Positions 1 through 7,559 are shown, numbered from the stretch's first letter. The stretch: DNA of 8,805 bases from Pedobacter sp. UBA5917 (GCF_002432345.1 NZ_DJDT01000217.1:1-8805), one strand, 5' to 3'. Numbers and translations: made by a program. The notes: generated from the letters alone by a model not told the origin.

Positions 1-72
1 GGCTCCCTGCCATCCGGCATAGCAGCATGATAGATGCTGATCCCGAACATTCGGGACAGCACGACGATCGCA
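1..72. repeat. Partial unit of the intergenic tandem repeat array
   Basis: This is the tail of a repeat unit cut by the window edge. Bases 1-22 match 97-118 exactly, and 5-22 recur at 614-631 and 1180-1197 (core CCCTGCCATCCGGCATAG). It then carries a stem-loop at 35-61 with arms TGCTG plus TCCCGAA, one bulged base and a 2-base apex, followed by CGATCGCAGTAG, which recurs after the hairpin of the next unit (551-562). No protein or RNA gene is recognised here. The element type is not named with certainty; it behaves like a REP/BIME-style dispersed intergenic repeat. Confidence 0.7.
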
Positions 73-586
73 GTAGAAATTACGCAATAAGTCCTCGGCT
101 CCCTGCCATCCGGCATAGGATCTGAAGGAAGGAGAAAACGTTAAAGCTTTAGCATATCCATTCAATTCAGCACAATCCAAGACAGGATCAAGCGCGAGCG
201 GTGGACACAGCCAGGGTGAGAGCCTAGATACTGCCGACATCAAAGCTTTGACGAATTTATCCGACATCAGATGCAAGCCTTGATCTTTTGTTACTTTTGG
301 ATCAAGCCAACCTGCGAAGCAAGCTTGAAGACCGATAAAAACATAAACACAACTGAAAAAAGTAAGCGCCCTTCGGCGGCGCAGAGCCGAGGCAAGCCTG
401 AGCGTAGGCCAATATATTGTTTTAAATATGAAAGGCAGTGCTAACATTAAGCTAGTACTAGTTACGCAGAGATCCTTCGTTGCACTCAGGATGACAACAT
501 GGAGAGAAGCGGTACTTAGCATGATGGATGCTGAAATAAATTCAGCATGACGATCGCAGTAGATTAAGTGGCCAAAATTGATTGCA
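73..586. repeat. Repeat unit A of the intergenic array
   Basis: Unit A runs from one GTAGAAATT junction to the next. Bases 101-292 align without gaps to 1180-1371 of unit C with 7 differences. Bases 287-402 align without gaps to 905-1020 of unit B with 2 differences. A looser match to unit B continues to about 497 and ends in the hairpin motif ATCCT...AGGAT at 472-492. A further hairpin lies at 528-548 (8-base arms ATGCTGAA/TTCAGCAT, 5-base loop), and one at 279-306 (7-base arms CTTGATC/GATCAAG). It is the most complete unit, with all modules in order. No gene is supported in it; the stop-free minus-strand frame is discussed as a finding. Confidence 0.8.
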
Positions 587-1152
587 GTAGAAATTCGCAC
601 CATGCTATCTGCACCCTGCCATCCGGCATAGCAGATTTTCTTAGAAATAAGCATTGAAATTCTTGCACACCCTCCACACCAAACCACAGCCCAAGGCAGG
701 ATCAAGCGGGAGCGATGGACACAGCCAGGGTAAGAGCCTAGATACTGCCGCAATTAGAATTTCGATAGCTTAGTTCAAGAATTGCGCAGCAATCTTTTAT
801 ACCGAAAAAAACAATATAATCGCATAAAAAACAGGTGCAAGCCTTTCAGTTATGCCTATTTTATTGTTGTTTTTATAGGCGGGCATGCTTTCGCTGCGCT
901 CAGGTTTGTTACTTTTGGATCAAGCCAACCTGCGGAGCAAGCTTGAAGACCGATAAAAACATAAACACAACTGAAAAAAGTAAGCGCCCTTCGGCGGCGC
1001 AGAGCCGAGGCAAGACTGAGTGGCAGGCCGGCACATTGCATTTTAAATGTGAAAGGCAAAGCTAAAACTATGTTACTGCGCAGCACGCAGAGATCCTTCG
1101 CTGCGCTCAGGATGACAGCAATGAGGCAAAAAGCAATCGCTGAGTCTTCGCG
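587..1152. repeat. Repeat unit B of the intergenic array
   Basis: Unit B opens with 45 bases identical to the start of unit C (587-631 equals 1153-1197). Bases 691-750 match 177-236 of unit A with 4 differences. After that the sequence is private to this unit to about 904, including a GCCTAT/ATAGGC hairpin at 854-880, and then rejoins unit A at 905. It closes with the same ATCCT...AGGAT hairpin motif at 1093-1113. The private stretch looks like an insertion or replacement inside the repeat. The two opposite-strand ORFs of 76 codons in this unit have no recognisable domain and I treat them as spurious. Confidence 0.8.
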
Positions 1153-1513
1153 GTAGAAATTCGCACCATGCTATCTGCACCCTGCCATCCGGCATAGGAT
1201 CTGAAGGAAGGAGAAAACGTTAAAGCTTTAGCATATCCATTCAATCTAGCACAATCCAAGACAGGATCAAGCGCGAGCGGTGGACACAGCCAGGGTGAGA
1301 GCCTAGATACTGTCGCCCTCGAAGCTTTGACGAATTTATCCGACATCAGATCCAAGCCTTGATCTTTTGTTTCTTTTCTATCAAGAGAAAAGAAAGAGCC
1401 CTTTCGGCGGCGGTGAGCCGAGGCAAGCCTGAGCGGCTGGAAAAAAGAGCTGAGCGATTGGAAATTGAATTCAGCAGATTTCTCCACTGCGGTCGAAATG
1501 ACGGAATGAGGGA
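1153..1513. repeat. Repeat unit C of the intergenic array
   Basis: The left half (1180-1371) is nearly identical to unit A. The right half is a variant: the hairpin of unit A is replaced by a 10-base perfect stem at 1370-1395 (TTTCTTTTCT/AGAAAAGAAA, loop ATCAAG), and GCCGAGGCAAGCCTGAGCG follows as in unit A. The unit ends in a different small hairpin motif at 1478-1499 (ATTTC/GAAAT arms) inside a sequence of a kind common in Bacteroidota intergenic regions. The right boundary is approximate. A 168-codon minus-strand ORF crosses this unit but is judged non-coding. Confidence 0.7.
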
Positions 1514-1558
1514 AATGACGGAGTGGAATTGCAATGGAGTAAGCGTCCAGGATAACAG

Positions 1559-1597
1559 CAAAACAAAAAAGCACCGAGAACATCGCGCTCTCAGTGC
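1559..1597 (-). terminator. Intrinsic terminator of the efflux operon
   Basis: Read on the minus strand, GCACTGAGA (1597-1589) pairs with TCTCGGTGC (1579-1571). This gives a 9-base stem containing one U-G wobble and a 9-base loop, followed directly by TTTTTTGTTTT (1570-1560). That is the form of a rho-independent terminator. It lies about 57 bases beyond the stop codon of the outer-membrane channel gene, the last gene of the minus-strand operon. On the plus strand the wobble becomes a C-A mismatch and no T-run follows, so it looks directional. Confidence 0.85.
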
Positions 1598-1611
1598 CTA
1601 AATTTATACAC

Positions 1612-1646
1612 AAACCTATAAAGCCCTTTGCAAGCCTTATAGGTTT
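1612..1646 (-). other. Stem-loop between channel gene stop and terminator
   Basis: A perfect 10-base stem (AAACCTATAA/TTATAGGTTT, loop 1622-1636) begins 8 bases after the stop codon of the outer-membrane channel gene. It has no clean T-run behind it, so alone it is a poor terminator. It may protect the 3' end of the mRNA after decay from the terminator, or assist termination. That role is inference. Confidence 0.6.
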
Positions 1647-1654
1647 AATGCAAA

Positions 1655-3070
1655 TTAATTCCAGCCGCCGCCTAACGAGCGGTACAAGCCTACCACAGCA
1701 TTTAACTGCTCTGTTTTGATAGAAGCTAATTCAAGCTCGCTCTGCAATAAATTGCCCTGTGCGGTAATTACTTCCAAATAGTTGGCTAAACCGCTTTTAA
1801 ACAATAAGCTTGCATTTTTAGATGCCTGTTGTAACGTTTGCGCCCTTTTTTCAGCTATGCTATATTGTGCTTTTAACTTTTCTACTTTCGTTAACTCATC
1901 AGATACTTCGCCTACAGCGTTTAATACCGACTGACGGAATTGGATCACCGTTTTTTCGCGATCGATTTTAGCCAGTTCTAAATTGCTTTTTAACTGTCCG
2001 CGTTGAAAAATAGGTTGAGTGATACCACCCGAAACCAGACCGAATAACGATGCAGGTACATTAAACCAGTTGCTTGCTTTAAAAGAGTTTACCCCTCCGC
2101 TTGCGGTAATTACCAGCGATGGATATAAACTTGCTTTAGCTACACCAACCTTTGCATTGGCAACGGTTAAAGCAAGCTCCGCACTTTTAATATCAGGCCT
2201 GCGGCTTAATATGGCCGAAGGGAAACCTACGCTCAGGTTCTGTGGAATAGCCATTTTATCTAAACGGCTCTCACGGGTGATCGATTTTGGTAACGTACCG
2301 ATTAATACACTCAAAGCGTTTTCCTGTAAAGTTACGCCCTGTTCCAATCTCGGGATCAGTTGTGCCGCAACCAGTTGCTGTGCCTGTGCCTGCTGTATCG
2401 CCAACGAAGTAACCTGACCGGCATCGAACTGTAAGTTGATAATCCTTAACGTGCTATCGCTCAGTTTCAGGTTCTTTTGGGCAATCTCCAATTGTGCATC
2501 AAGCATCAACAGGTTATAATAACCCTGTGCAACATTGCTTACCAAACGGGTTTGTACCGCTTTGCGTGCTTCCTCGGTCTGTAAAAAACTGGCTAAAGCG
2601 CCAGCTTTTTGATTACGGATTTTTCCCCAGATATCGGCTTCCCATACCAATCCCAGATTAGCGCTGTAATCTTCGATGTGTGTAGAATTTGTAAACTGGT
2701 TAAGGCTTAAACCATTTAAACTGTTATCGCTTGGGCGGCTTGTGCTTGCCGCAACCTGCAATTTCAATTCAGGTAAATAACCCAATTTCGATTGTTTAAA
2801 CAATACTTCGGCTGCATCGATATTTTTCAAGGCAATCTGCATATCGTAATTTTTAACCAAAGCTGTATCAATTAAATTCTGTACAGTAAGGTCGCTGATA
2901 AAACTTTTCAAGGGTATTGTACCAATGCTCGAAGAGTCTTGTGGTGCTGTGTTTCTGAACAGGCCTGGTACCACGTTGGGCAGGGCTGTATCTTTCGAAA
3001 CCGAACATCCGCTCCAAACTAAAGCAAGGAGCAGGATGGTAACTATATTAAACCGTTTCATAAACTGCAT
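1655..3070 (-). CDS. RND efflux outer-membrane channel lipoprotein (OprM/NodT family)
   Basis: This is the outer-membrane factor of the tripartite pump: a trimeric channel through the outer membrane that docks onto adaptor and pump. The 471-residue product has the usual family length. A signal peptide ends at a lipobox-like WSGC with Cys22 as the predicted lipidated residue; Trp at -3 is unusual. Two outer-membrane efflux repeats follow (about 60-250 and 275-465). Family marks include WEADIWGK at 143-150, RPDI at 291-294, YPSLVITASGG at 316-326, a YLEVITAQ stretch at 431-438 and the C-terminal LYRSLGGGW. The start overlaps the pump gene by 23 bases. A second ATG three codons in (3061) gives a more typical MKRF signal peptide and an overlap of 14 bases; neither start has a clear ribosome site. 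Translational coupling to the pump gene is likely. Confidence 0.93.
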   Translation of the reverse strand: MQFMKRFNIVTILLLALVWSGCSVSKDTALPNVVPGLFRNTAPQDSSSIGTIPLKSFISDLTVQNLIDTALVKNYDMQIALKNIDAAEVLFKQSKLGYLPELKLQVAASTSRPSDNSLNGLSLNQFTNSTHIEDYSANLGLVWEADIWGKIRNQKAGALASFLQTEEARKAVQTRLVSNVAQGYYNLLMLDAQLEIAQKNLKLSDSTLRIINLQFDAGQVTSLAIQQAQAQQLVAAQLIPRLEQGVTLQENALSVLIGTLPKSITRESRLDKMAIPQNLSVGFPSAILSRRPDIKSAELALTVANAKVGVAKASLYPSLVITASGGVNSFKASNWFNVPASLFGLVSGGITQPIFQRGQLKSNLELAKIDREKTVIQFRQSVLNAVGEVSDELTKVEKLKAQYSIAEKRAQTLQQASKNASLLFKSGLANYLEVITAQGNLLQSELELASIKTEQLNAVVGLYRSLGGGWN

Positions 3071-6000
3071 GATTATTTACAGGTTCTTCATCGTACTGAA
3101 CAACCTCGTTTGATGATTTTTTTGATACTTTTTCCTGTAATGCCTGGAAGATTACAAAAAGTACCGGAATGATAAATAAACCTAAAATTACGCCCGATAC
3201 CATACCTCCTGCGGCACCGATACTGATAGAGTGGTTACCCTGTGCAGATGGACCAGTTGCAATACTCATCGGGAATAAACCGAATACAAAGGCAAGCGAT
3301 GTCATAATAATCGGTCTGATCCTCAATTTAGCTGCTTCAATAGCCGAATCAACCAAACTCAAGCCTGCCCTTCGTCGCTGCACCGCAAACTCTACAATCA
3401 GGATGGCGTTTTTGGCCAGCAAGCCGATAAGCATAATCAGTGCTACCTGTACATAAATGTTGTTTTCGATACCGGTTAAGCCCAATACCACAAACACACC
3501 GAATATACCTGTAGGGATAGATAATATTACCGCCAACGGAAGGATGTAACTTTCGTACTGTGCTGATAATAAGAAATACACAAACACCAAACAAAGCAGG
3601 AAGATCACTGTAGATTGTCCACCTGAAGAAATTTCCTCACGTGTTTGTCCCGAGAATTCGTATGCATATCCGGTTGGCAATTCTTCTTTGGCTGTTTCTT
3701 CAATCGCTTTAATTGCATCACCCGAGCTGAAACCAGGTTTAGGGATGGCATTTACCTCGATAGAGTTAAACAGGTTATAACGAGAAGCCGTTTCTGAACC
3801 ATAAACACGGGTTAATTTAACCAGCGTACTAATTGGCACACTTTCGCCCAATTTGTTTTTAACAAACACACGGTCGATACTTGCAGGGTCGGTTCTGTCG
3901 GCAATATCAGCCTGAACAACCACACGGTAGTATTTACCAAAGCGGTTAAAATCTGATGCCTGTGCAGTACCGAAGTAAGTTTGCATGGTTTGCAGGATAT
4001 CTTTAACGCTAACACCTAACTGATCGGCTTTTTCGTTGTTAACATCCAATTGTAACTGCGGATAATCTGCTTTGTAAGAAGTAAAAGCGAAGGCAATTGC
4101 AGGTTTCGCCATTAGTTTGCCGATAAAGTTATTGGCTACACCACTAAATTTATCCAATCTGCCGTTGGTTTTATCCTGTAACATTACATTCATGGCCTCT
4201 ACGTTACTAAAGCCCGGTACAGTTGGGAAACTGAATACAAAGAAGGTACCGGCAGAAATGGCTGCCATTTTGGCTCTTACAATGTTCTGTATCTCGTCGA
4301 TATTTTTTACCGCTCCCCTTTCGTCGTTAGGTTTTAACAATAAGAAAATCTGTCCGGCCGATGGGCTGTTTGATGCTGTTAAGAAGTTATAACCTGCTAA
4401 CGACATTACAAACCTTGCCGATGGCATAGCCCTCAACTCAGCTTCAGCCTGTTTTAATATTTTGTTGGTATTCGCTAATGATGTTCCTGATGGAGAAGCA
4501 ACCGCGATGGCCACAAAACCCTGATCCTCTGTAGGGATAAAACCGGTTTTTGTTCTGCCTACCAATAATACGGTTACGGCAACAATTAATGCAAGGCCGG
4601 CCATACTGATCCATTTATTACGGATAAGTATTTTTAAGCCGCCGATGTAACGGTTCGTCATATAGTTGAAACCACCGTTAAAACCTGCATAAAATTTATC
4701 TACAAAACCTTTTTTAGGCGCAGCGTGTCCGTGGCCACCTTCAGCGTGTTTGTTCTTTAAAAATAAAGCAGCTAATGCCGGACTTAAAGTTAAAGCGTTA
4801 ACAGCCGAAATAATAATGGCAATGGCCATGGTTAAGGCGAACTGTTTGTAAAATATACCTGTCGATCCTGTCATAAAACCTACCGGTAAAAATACTGCCG
4901 CCATTACCAATGTAATGGAAATAATGGCCCCGGTAATCTCGTTCATGGCCTGGGTGGTTGCCGCCTTAGGACTAAGCCCTGGGTTTTCTTCCATTTTGGC
5001 ATGTACCGCTTCTACCACCACAATGGCATCATCTACCACAATACCAATGGCCAGTACGAGGGCGAACAGGGTTAATAGGTTAACCGAGAACCCGAACAGC
5101 TGCATAAAGAAGAATGTACCGATAATCGCAACCGGAACTGCAATAGCCGGGATCAATGTAGACCTGAAATCCTGAAGGAAGATAAATACTACGATAAATA
5201 CCAGTAAGAATGCTTCAACCAAAGTATGCTCCACCTGGTTGATGGATTCATCAAGGTCGGTTTTGGTACGGTAAAACTGATTGTATTTAATACCTTTAGG
5301 AAAATCTTTCGATAGTTTTTCCATCAGTTTATCAAGCTGGATCTGGATTTCGTTGGCGTTTGAGCCCGATAACTGGATTACCCCAATGGTAATACCATCA
5401 TGGCCGTTCAAACGGTTAACACTGCTGTAGCTATAGGCACCTAATTCAACACGTGCCACATCTTTTAAGCGCAATATAGATCCATCAGCATTAGAGCGGA
5501 TAGCAATATTCTGATATTCTTCTGGTTTGGTAAGCTTACCTTTATATTTAATTACATATTCGAATGCCTCATTACTGCGTTCACCAAGTCTACCTGGTGC
5601 AGCCTCAAGGTTTTTATCCTGTATAGCACTCATTACCTCGTTAGGGGTAATTTTGTAAGCAGCCATCTGACTTGGGTTTAACCAGATACGCATCGAATAA
5701 TCTTTGATACCACCAAATACACTGGCCGAACCTACACCCGAGATACGTTTAATTTCGGGGATGATATTGATCTGCGCGTAGTTGTTTACAAAAACGGCAT
5801 CGTATTTTTTGGGATCTTCTGAGTAGATACCAATGGCACCGATAAAGCTATTTTGCTGTTTGGTAGTGGTTATACCATATTGTACAACCTCTGCCGGTAA
5901 CTGACTGGTAGCCTGCGAAACACGGTTCTGTACGTTAACAGCTGCCTGATCGGGGTTGGTACCCTGTTGGAAATAAACGGTGATACCCAATGTACCATCA

Positions 6001-6251
6001 TTACTGGCAGTGGAGGTCATGTAGGTCATGTTTTCCACACCATTAATGGCTTCCTCCAGTGATGGGGTTACCGAACGTAAAATAGTTTCGGCATTGGCCC
6101 CAGGATATACAGCGGTTACCAATACCGACGGAGGGGCGATATTTGGAAAGCGCTCTAAGGGCAACTTTGCTAAGGCAATTACACCAACTATTACCAATAA
6201 GATGGAAATAACAGTTGAAAGTACCGGCCTGTTTATAAATTTCTGAAACAT
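3048..6251 (-). CDS. RND multidrug efflux pump, HAE1 (AcrB-like) permease
   Basis: This is the inner-membrane pump. It uses proton influx to push hydrophobic or amphiphilic compounds from the periplasm or membrane into the channel, working as a trimer. Length is 1067 residues, slightly longer than E. coli AcrB. The layout is classical: TM1 at about 11-28, a large periplasmic loop to about 340, TM2-6 at about 342-498, a cytoplasmic linker and TM7 near 548-564, a second periplasmic loop to about 875, then TM8-12. The proton relay is intact: Asp407 and Asp408 in GIVVDDAIVVVE, Lys947 in LLAKNAILIVEFA, Arg979 and Thr984 in RIRPIIMTS. These residues place it in the drug-exporting HAE1 class rather than the metal-exporting class. 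The linker (501-514) holds three histidines, His502, His507 and His509. The gene starts 24 bases after the adaptor gene. Substrate range is unknown. Confidence 0.96.
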   Translation of the reverse strand: MFQKFINRPVLSTVISILLVIVGVIALAKLPLERFPNIAPPSVLVTAVYPGANAETILRSVTPSLEEAINGVENMTYMTSTASNDGTLGITVYFQQGTNPDQAAVNVQNRVSQATSQLPAEVVQYGITTTKQQNSFIGAIGIYSEDPKKYDAVFVNNYAQINIIPEIKRISGVGSASVFGGIKDYSMRIWLNPSQMAAYKITPNEVMSAIQDKNLEAAPGRLGERSNEAFEYVIKYKGKLTKPEEYQNIAIRSNADGSILRLKDVARVELGAYSYSSVNRLNGHDGITIGVIQLSGSNANEIQIQLDKLMEKLSKDFPKGIKYNQFYRTKTDLDESINQVEHTLVEAFLLVFIVVFIFLQDFRSTLIPAIAVPVAIIGTFFFMQLFGFSVNLLTLFALVLAIGIVVDDAIVVVEAVHAKMEENPGLSPKAATTQAMNEITGAIISITLVMAAVFLPVGFMTGSTGIFYKQFALTMAIAIIISAVNALTLSPALAALFLKNKHAEGGHGHAAPKKGFVDKFYAGFNGGFNYMTNRYIGGLKILIRNKWISMAGLALIVAVTVLLVGRTKTGFIPTEDQGFVAIAVASPSGTSLANTNKILKQAEAELRAMPSARFVMSLAGYNFLTASNSPSAGQIFLLLKPNDERGAVKNIDEIQNIVRAKMAAISAGTFFVFSFPTVPGFSNVEAMNVMLQDKTNGRLDKFSGVANNFIGKLMAKPAIAFAFTSYKADYPQLQLDVNNEKADQLGVSVKDILQTMQTYFGTAQASDFNRFGKYYRVVVQADIADRTDPASIDRVFVKNKLGESVPISTLVKLTRVYGSETASRYNLFNSIEVNAIPKPGFSSGDAIKAIEETAKEELPTGYAYEFSGQTREEISSGGQSTVIFLLCLVFVYFLLSAQYESYILPLAVILSIPTGIFGVFVVLGLTGIENNIYVQVALIMLIGLLAKNAILIVEFAVQRRRAGLSLVDSAIEAAKLRIRPIIMTSLAFVFGLFPMSIATGPSAQGNHSISIGAAGGMVSGVILGLFIIPVLFVIFQALQEKVSKKSSNEVVQYDEEPVNNHAVYETV

Positions 6252-6275
6252 GACTTTTTAGAGTTTATTGTTGTC

Positions 6276-7478
6276 TTATTTTTTTGTGTTTGCAACAGCT
6301 ACTTTATCTGCCGCTTTTTGAGGTTGGATTACCATACCCTCCTGTAATTTATCAACGCCACTTAATACAATCTGGTCGCCGGCTTTTACCCCATCTTTAA
6401 CCAGGTAGTTTTCGCCGGTTTTACCAACAATGCTGATCGCTTGTTTTTTCACCTTGCTGCTATCGCCTACGGTAAATACAAATACTTTATCCTGCATTTC
6501 TACCGTAGCCGATTGAGGTACCAGAATGGCATCGTTATGCTGTAATCCTAAGTGGATTTTACCGGTATTACCCGAGCGTAGCACACCATTTGCATTAGGG
6601 AAACTTGCCCTTAAAGTAATGGCACCGGTGTTTTTATCAAACTGACCATCGATCATGTCGATTTTACCTTTAACCGGATAAATGGTGTTATCAGATAATA
6701 AAAGTTCTACAGCTGGTAAATGTTTAATCCTGTCGGCAGGTGTTTTACCAGGGTAGTTTGCATTAAAGTTGTTGAAGTCGTTTTCTGCAAGTGAGAAATA
6801 AACGTGTACTTCGTGGATATCGGATAACTGTGTTAACGCAACCTGATCAGTCGGCGAAACCAAACTTCCCTGTTTCAAAGGAATACGGCCGATGTAACCA
6901 CTTACGGTAGCTTTAACATTGGTATAACCTAAATTGATCTGTGCCGAAGCCACACCTGCTTTAGCCTGCTCGGCATTTGCCTGTGCAATTTTAAGTGCAG
7001 TTTTTGCCGTTTTTAACTGGATATCAGACACTACTTTGTTCTGTACCAGTGGTGATAACTTATCAACTTCCAATTGCGCGTTCAATACTGCTGCTTCTGC
7101 TGCATGTAAGCTCGCTTTTGCGTTGTTTAAAGCCTCGCGGAAAGGGTTTTCGTTAATTTTGAATAATGTTTGTCCGGCTGTTACATACGCGCCTTCGTTA
7201 ACAAGCACACTTTGTAAGTAACCACTCACCTGCGGACGTACATCGATATCAACTGCACCCTGAATAGAAGCCGGATAATCAACAAATGTAGTTTCATTAG
7301 CTGCAATAATGGCACTTACAGGTAAAGCTGGTGGAGGTGGTGCTGCAGGTCCTTGTTGAGGAGATGACTTACAGCTGATCAAAATTATAGAAAGGAGCGA
7401 AATTGTTAACAATGATTTAACACCATTAAAGTACTTAACACTGTTAAGTAGCGGATGCAAGGGTTGTAGAGATTTCAT
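6276..7478 (-). CDS. RND efflux periplasmic adaptor lipoprotein (AcrA/MexA-like)
   Basis: This is the membrane fusion protein that joins pump and channel. The 400-residue product has a signal peptide ending in the canonical lipobox LISC, with Cys36 as the lipid anchor, then a proline-rich stretch (43-53). A barrel-sandwich (lipoyl-like) half begins near DVRPQVSGYL (79-88), followed by an alpha-helical hairpin rich in Ala, Gln and Lys (about 112-182), the second lipoyl half (TVSGYIGRIPLKQGSLV, 191-207), a beta-barrel with GAITLRASFPN (285-295), and the membrane-proximal domain to about 385. The ATG at 7478 is the only in-frame one that keeps the signal peptide. It has an A/T-rich leader without Shine-Dalgarno. 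The first codons contain operator-like palindromes, which may explain the long, odd N-terminal region. It lies 69 bases after tetR in the same direction and directly before the pump gene. Confidence 0.94.
   Translation of the reverse strand: MKSLQPLHPLLNSVKYFNGVKSLLTISLLSIILISCKSSPQQGPAAPPPPALPVSAIIAANETTFVDYPASIQGAVDIDVRPQVSGYLQSVLVNEGAYVTAGQTLFKINENPFREALNNAKASLHAAEAAVLNAQLEVDKLSPLVQNKVVSDIQLKTAKTALKIAQANAEQAKAGVASAQINLGYTNVKATVSGYIGRIPLKQGSLVSPTDQVALTQLSDIHEVHVYFSLAENDFNNFNANYPGKTPADRIKHLPAVELLLSDNTIYPVKGKIDMIDGQFDKNTGAITLRASFPNANGVLRSGNTGKIHLGLQHNDAILVPQSATVEMQDKVFVFTVGDSSKVKKQAISIVGKTGENYLVKDGVKAGDQIVLSGVDKLQEGMVIQPQKAADKVAVANTKK
7402..7430. promoter_or_regulatory. Degenerate operator copy plus adjacent palindrome in adaptor coding region
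   Basis: Bases 7416-7430 (TTTAACACCATTAAA) match the operator TTTAACA-N-TGTTAAA perfectly in the left half and with two changes in the right. The centre lies 18 bases from that of the perfect palindrome at 7432-7450. Just beyond is ATTGTTAACAAT (7402-7413), a perfect 12-base palindrome containing the same GTTAACA sequence in another spacing. Both lie inside codons for the signal peptide. Binding here is speculative. Confidence 0.4.
7432..7450. promoter_or_regulatory. Candidate TetR operator inside the adaptor gene (perfect 19-base palindrome)
   Basis: The arms TACTTAACA and TGTTAAGTA flank a single central C. The core TTAACA-N-TGTTAA is shared with the palindrome at 7513-7533 and, degenerately, with those at 8179-8193 and 7416-7430. 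It lies within about codons 10-16 of the adaptor gene. A repressor bound here could block elongation or cooperate with the upstream site. The palindrome is seen directly; the role is inferred from its repetition and the neighbouring tetR gene. Confidence 0.65.
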
Positions 7479-7512
7479 ATATTTAAATTTAATTGGAATT
7501 AAAGTGTATAAA

Positions 7513-7533
7513 TAATTTAACAGTGTTAAATTA
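7513..7533. promoter_or_regulatory. Candidate main TetR operator before the adaptor gene (perfect 21-base palindrome)
   Basis: The arms TAATTTAACA and TGTTAAATTA surround one central base. The site lies in the 69-base gap between tetR and the adaptor gene, 35-55 bases before the adaptor start codon, where a repressor would cover a promoter. I see no good TAnnTTTG promoter in this gap; TACACTTT on the minus strand (7507-7500) is only a weak -7 candidate. The operon may therefore depend partly on readthrough from the tetR promoter. Confidence 0.75.
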
Positions 7534-7546
7534 CCTTGTAAAAAAA

Positions 7547-7559
7547 ATTAACTGTTAAT
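7547..7559. promoter_or_regulatory. Palindrome over the tetR stop codon, followed by a T-run
   Basis: ATTAACTGTTAAT is palindromic around one central base and contains the tetR stop codon. On the minus strand it is followed by eight T residues in all (including the last of the palindrome). It could act as a very weak attenuator with an A/T stem, or as a compressed operator-like site, since it has TTAAC and GTTAA halves with 1-base spacing. Neither is strongly supported. Confidence 0.3.

Noticed and set aside
835..1086. Pair of overlapping 76-codon ORFs on opposite strands
   Set aside because: Both lie in repeat unit B, lack domain or ribosome site, and are interrupted or changed in the other units.
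1..1513. CRISPR array
   Set aside because: The repeating units are about 500 bases long, mosaic and irregular; there are no short regular repeats with unique spacers and no cas genes.
1346..1601. ORFs of 71 and 80 codons in unit C on opposite strands
   Set aside because: They overlap each other within repeat sequence and the plus-strand one ends in the terminator hairpin; composition looks like translated repeat.
1107..1613. 168-codon minus-strand ORF in unit C
   Set aside because: It runs across the repeat unit and into the operon terminator, has no recognisable domain, and shared parts differ from unit A only by amino-acid-changing substitutions.
1..1650. tRNA, rRNA or a known riboswitch in the gene-free region
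   Set aside because: I could not find a cloverleaf, conserved T-arm or recognisable rRNA sequence. The stem-loops are short and belong to the repeat.
2019..5175. Plus-strand ORFs inside the efflux genes
   Set aside because: They are antisense shadows of well-supported minus-strand genes and have no recognisable domain.
3048..6251. Heavy-metal RND pump (CusA-like)
   Set aside because: The Asp-Asp pair in TM4, the Lys in TM10 and the overall AcrB-like alignment fit the HAE1 drug class, and the neighbours are TetR and AcrA-type proteins.
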